NCBI RefSeq assembly: GCF_010122465.1
Contig: NZ_WLZY01000001.1
Span: 806,001-870,000 of the forward strand
Source: Phytoactinopolyspora mesophila
Lineage (GTDB): Bacteria; Actinomycetota; Actinomycetes; Jiangellales; Jiangellaceae
Length of the DNA: 64,000 nt
Reading direction: 5' to 3'
Shown: positions 63,115-64,000 of the stretch, piece after piece
Layout of the letters: each line of letters begins with the position of its first letter
Position numbering within the stretch: position 1 is the stretch's first letter
The notes under the pieces: generated by a model
Told to the model about the DNA's origin: nothing
Database searches by the model: none
What the model saw: only the letters and a program-made list of their open reading frames with translations
Made by a program: the position numbers and the translations under genes

Positions 63115-64000
63115 TCATGTCGCTGTGGCTCCCTCCATATCCACATTCGGCGAGGGCATGCGAACCGGCGTCCGGCGGCGAGCATCGCCCGCCCGCCGCC
63201 GGCCCGCCCGCAGCCCGTTGAGGATGACGACTACCTCGGCGACCTCGTGAACGAGGACGACGGCGGCGAGACCGAGCACGCCGGTGAGCGAGAGAGGCAG
63301 TAGGGACGCGATGATGAGCAGAGACAGCACCACGTTCTGGTTCATGATGCGCCGCCCGCGGCGCGCGTGCGCGAGAGCGTCCGGGATGAGCCGCAGATCG
63401 TGGCCGGTGAAGGCGACGTCGGCGGATTCGATGGCCGCATCGGAGCCGGTCGTTCCCATGGCGATGCCGATGTCGGCGGCGGCGAGCGCCGGCGCGTCGT
63501 TGATGCCGTCGCCGATCATCGCGGTCGGCCGCCCGGCCGACAGTTCGCTCACCATCCGCGCCTTGTCCTCCGGGCGCAGCCGGGCCCGCACGTCGCTGAT
63601 TCCAGCGGCTTTGGCCAGCACCGCGGCCGTGCCGTCATTGTCGCCGGTGAGCAGAGTTGTCCCAAGTCCCTTGGCATGCAGGGCGGCAACCGCCTCGGGC
63701 GCTTCCGGGCGAAGTTCGTCGCGGATACCGATCAGCCCGGCCGGAACGCCGTCGATGTGGACCACCACCACGGTCATCCCGTCGCGTTCCAGGCGCTCGG
63801 CGTCGGCGTGCAGCACGCCGGTGGCGAGCCAACGAGTACTGCCCACACTCACGTCACTCCCGTCGACCGTTCCGGTCAGCCCAACACCAGGACGTTCGCT
63901 CACCCCGGTGGCGTGTGCTGTGCGGTCGGCGGCGGACACCACGGCGCTGGCAAGTGGGTGTGTGCTGTGTGCCTCGAGCGACGCGGCGCGGCGCAGTATC
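63115..64000 (-). CDS. Heavy-metal P-type ATPase, C-terminal part (5' cut by window edge)
   Basis: A 295-residue C-terminal section of a P1B-type cation ATPase. At the window edge the frame reads RRAASLEAHSTHPLASAVV, containing the HP motif of the nucleotide domain. Then come GDND in TLLTGDNDGTAAVLAKAAGI, and the hinge MIGDGINDAPALAAADIGIAMG. Two membrane segments (VVLSLLIIASLLPLSLTGVLG, AAVVLVHEVAEVVVIL) follow, with a Glu/His-containing last helix. The phosphorylation loop and transmembrane metal site lie outside, so the metal is not known. Confidence 0.88.
   Translation of the reverse strand, partial: ILRRAASLEAHSTHPLASAVVSAADRTAHATGVSERPGVGLTGTVDGSDVSVGSTRWLATGVLHADAERLERDGMTVVVVHIDGVPAGLIGIRDELRPEAPEAVAALHAKGLGTTLLTGDNDGTAAVLAKAAGISDVRARLRPEDKARMVSELSAGRPTAMIGDGINDAPALAAADIGIAMGTTGSDAAIESADVAFTGHDLRLIPDALAHARRGRRIMNQNVVLSLLIIASLLPLSLTGVLGLAAVVLVHEVAEVVVILNGLRAGRRRAGDARRRTPVRMPSPNVDMEGATAT

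Overview
The window reads as chromosomal DNA of a high-GC, sugar-scavenging actinobacterium. The signs are uniformly GC-rich codon use, GTG and TTG starts, Tat-type and lipoprotein exported solute-binding proteins, an HNH/DUF222 (13E12-type) gene, BTAD/SARP-type regulators and many Ugp/Msm-type carbohydrate ABC importers. I cannot place it to genus; a Jiangellales- or Kribbella-like soil actinomycete is only a guess. I saw no rRNA, tRNA, CRISPR array, phage module or complete insertion sequence.

Layout. (1) 1-7327: a plus-strand catabolic operon with the 3' end of a YihT-like class I aldolase, an L-fucose-isomerase-fold sugar isomerase, a lipoprotein/permease/permease importer and a GH31 glycosidase. 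The aldolase plus isomerase recall sulfoquinovose catabolism, but the GH31 enzyme looks YicI-like and lacks the sulfoquinovosidase signature. (2) 7345-14245: a threonine-synthase-like PLP enzyme with an amine oxidase, an HNH protein, an SMP-30 lactonase and two membrane proteins. (3) 14246-26133: two Gfo/Idh/MocA dehydrogenases, an aldehyde dehydrogenase preceded by a truncated CPBP protease, a phytanoyl-CoA-type dioxygenase, a Tat-exported metallophosphoesterase with a PQQ-like propeller, and a complete four-gene sugar importer including an MsmK/UgpC-type ATPase. (4) 26134-30448: a regulatory intergenic region with a probable S-adenosylhomocysteine riboswitch, then metH. (5) 30446-49970: mixed accessory genes. 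These include three regulators with OmpR-like winged helices (one fused to an alpha/beta hydrolase), azlCD, osmC, two flavoproteins, a TetR/Rid-family pair and small enzymes. (6) 50038-55629: a second importer (no ATPase) divergent from a second Tat-exported metallophosphoesterase/propeller. (7) 55731-57470: a PPOX-type flavoprotein, an ArsR/SRPBCC pair and a decayed P450. (8) 57571-62989: an amino-sugar operon (GH89, MurQ, BadF-type kinase) with a divergent ROK regulator. (9) 63115-64000: the C-terminal part of a metal P-type ATPase.

How the parts fit. Three sugar importers lie in the window but only one ATPase does (24976-26133), so that protein, or one elsewhere in the genome, probably energises all three. 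The exported metallophosphoesterase/propeller occurs twice, each time beside an importer, which suggests an extracytoplasmic 'cleave a phospho-compound, then import the product' module. The dioxygenase gene and the ATPase-containing importer share a 12-bp operator-like site, which may join region 3 into one regulon. Large palindromes sit in four convergent gene junctions; two of them are near-identical copies of one sequence, pointing to a dispersed bidirectional terminator family.
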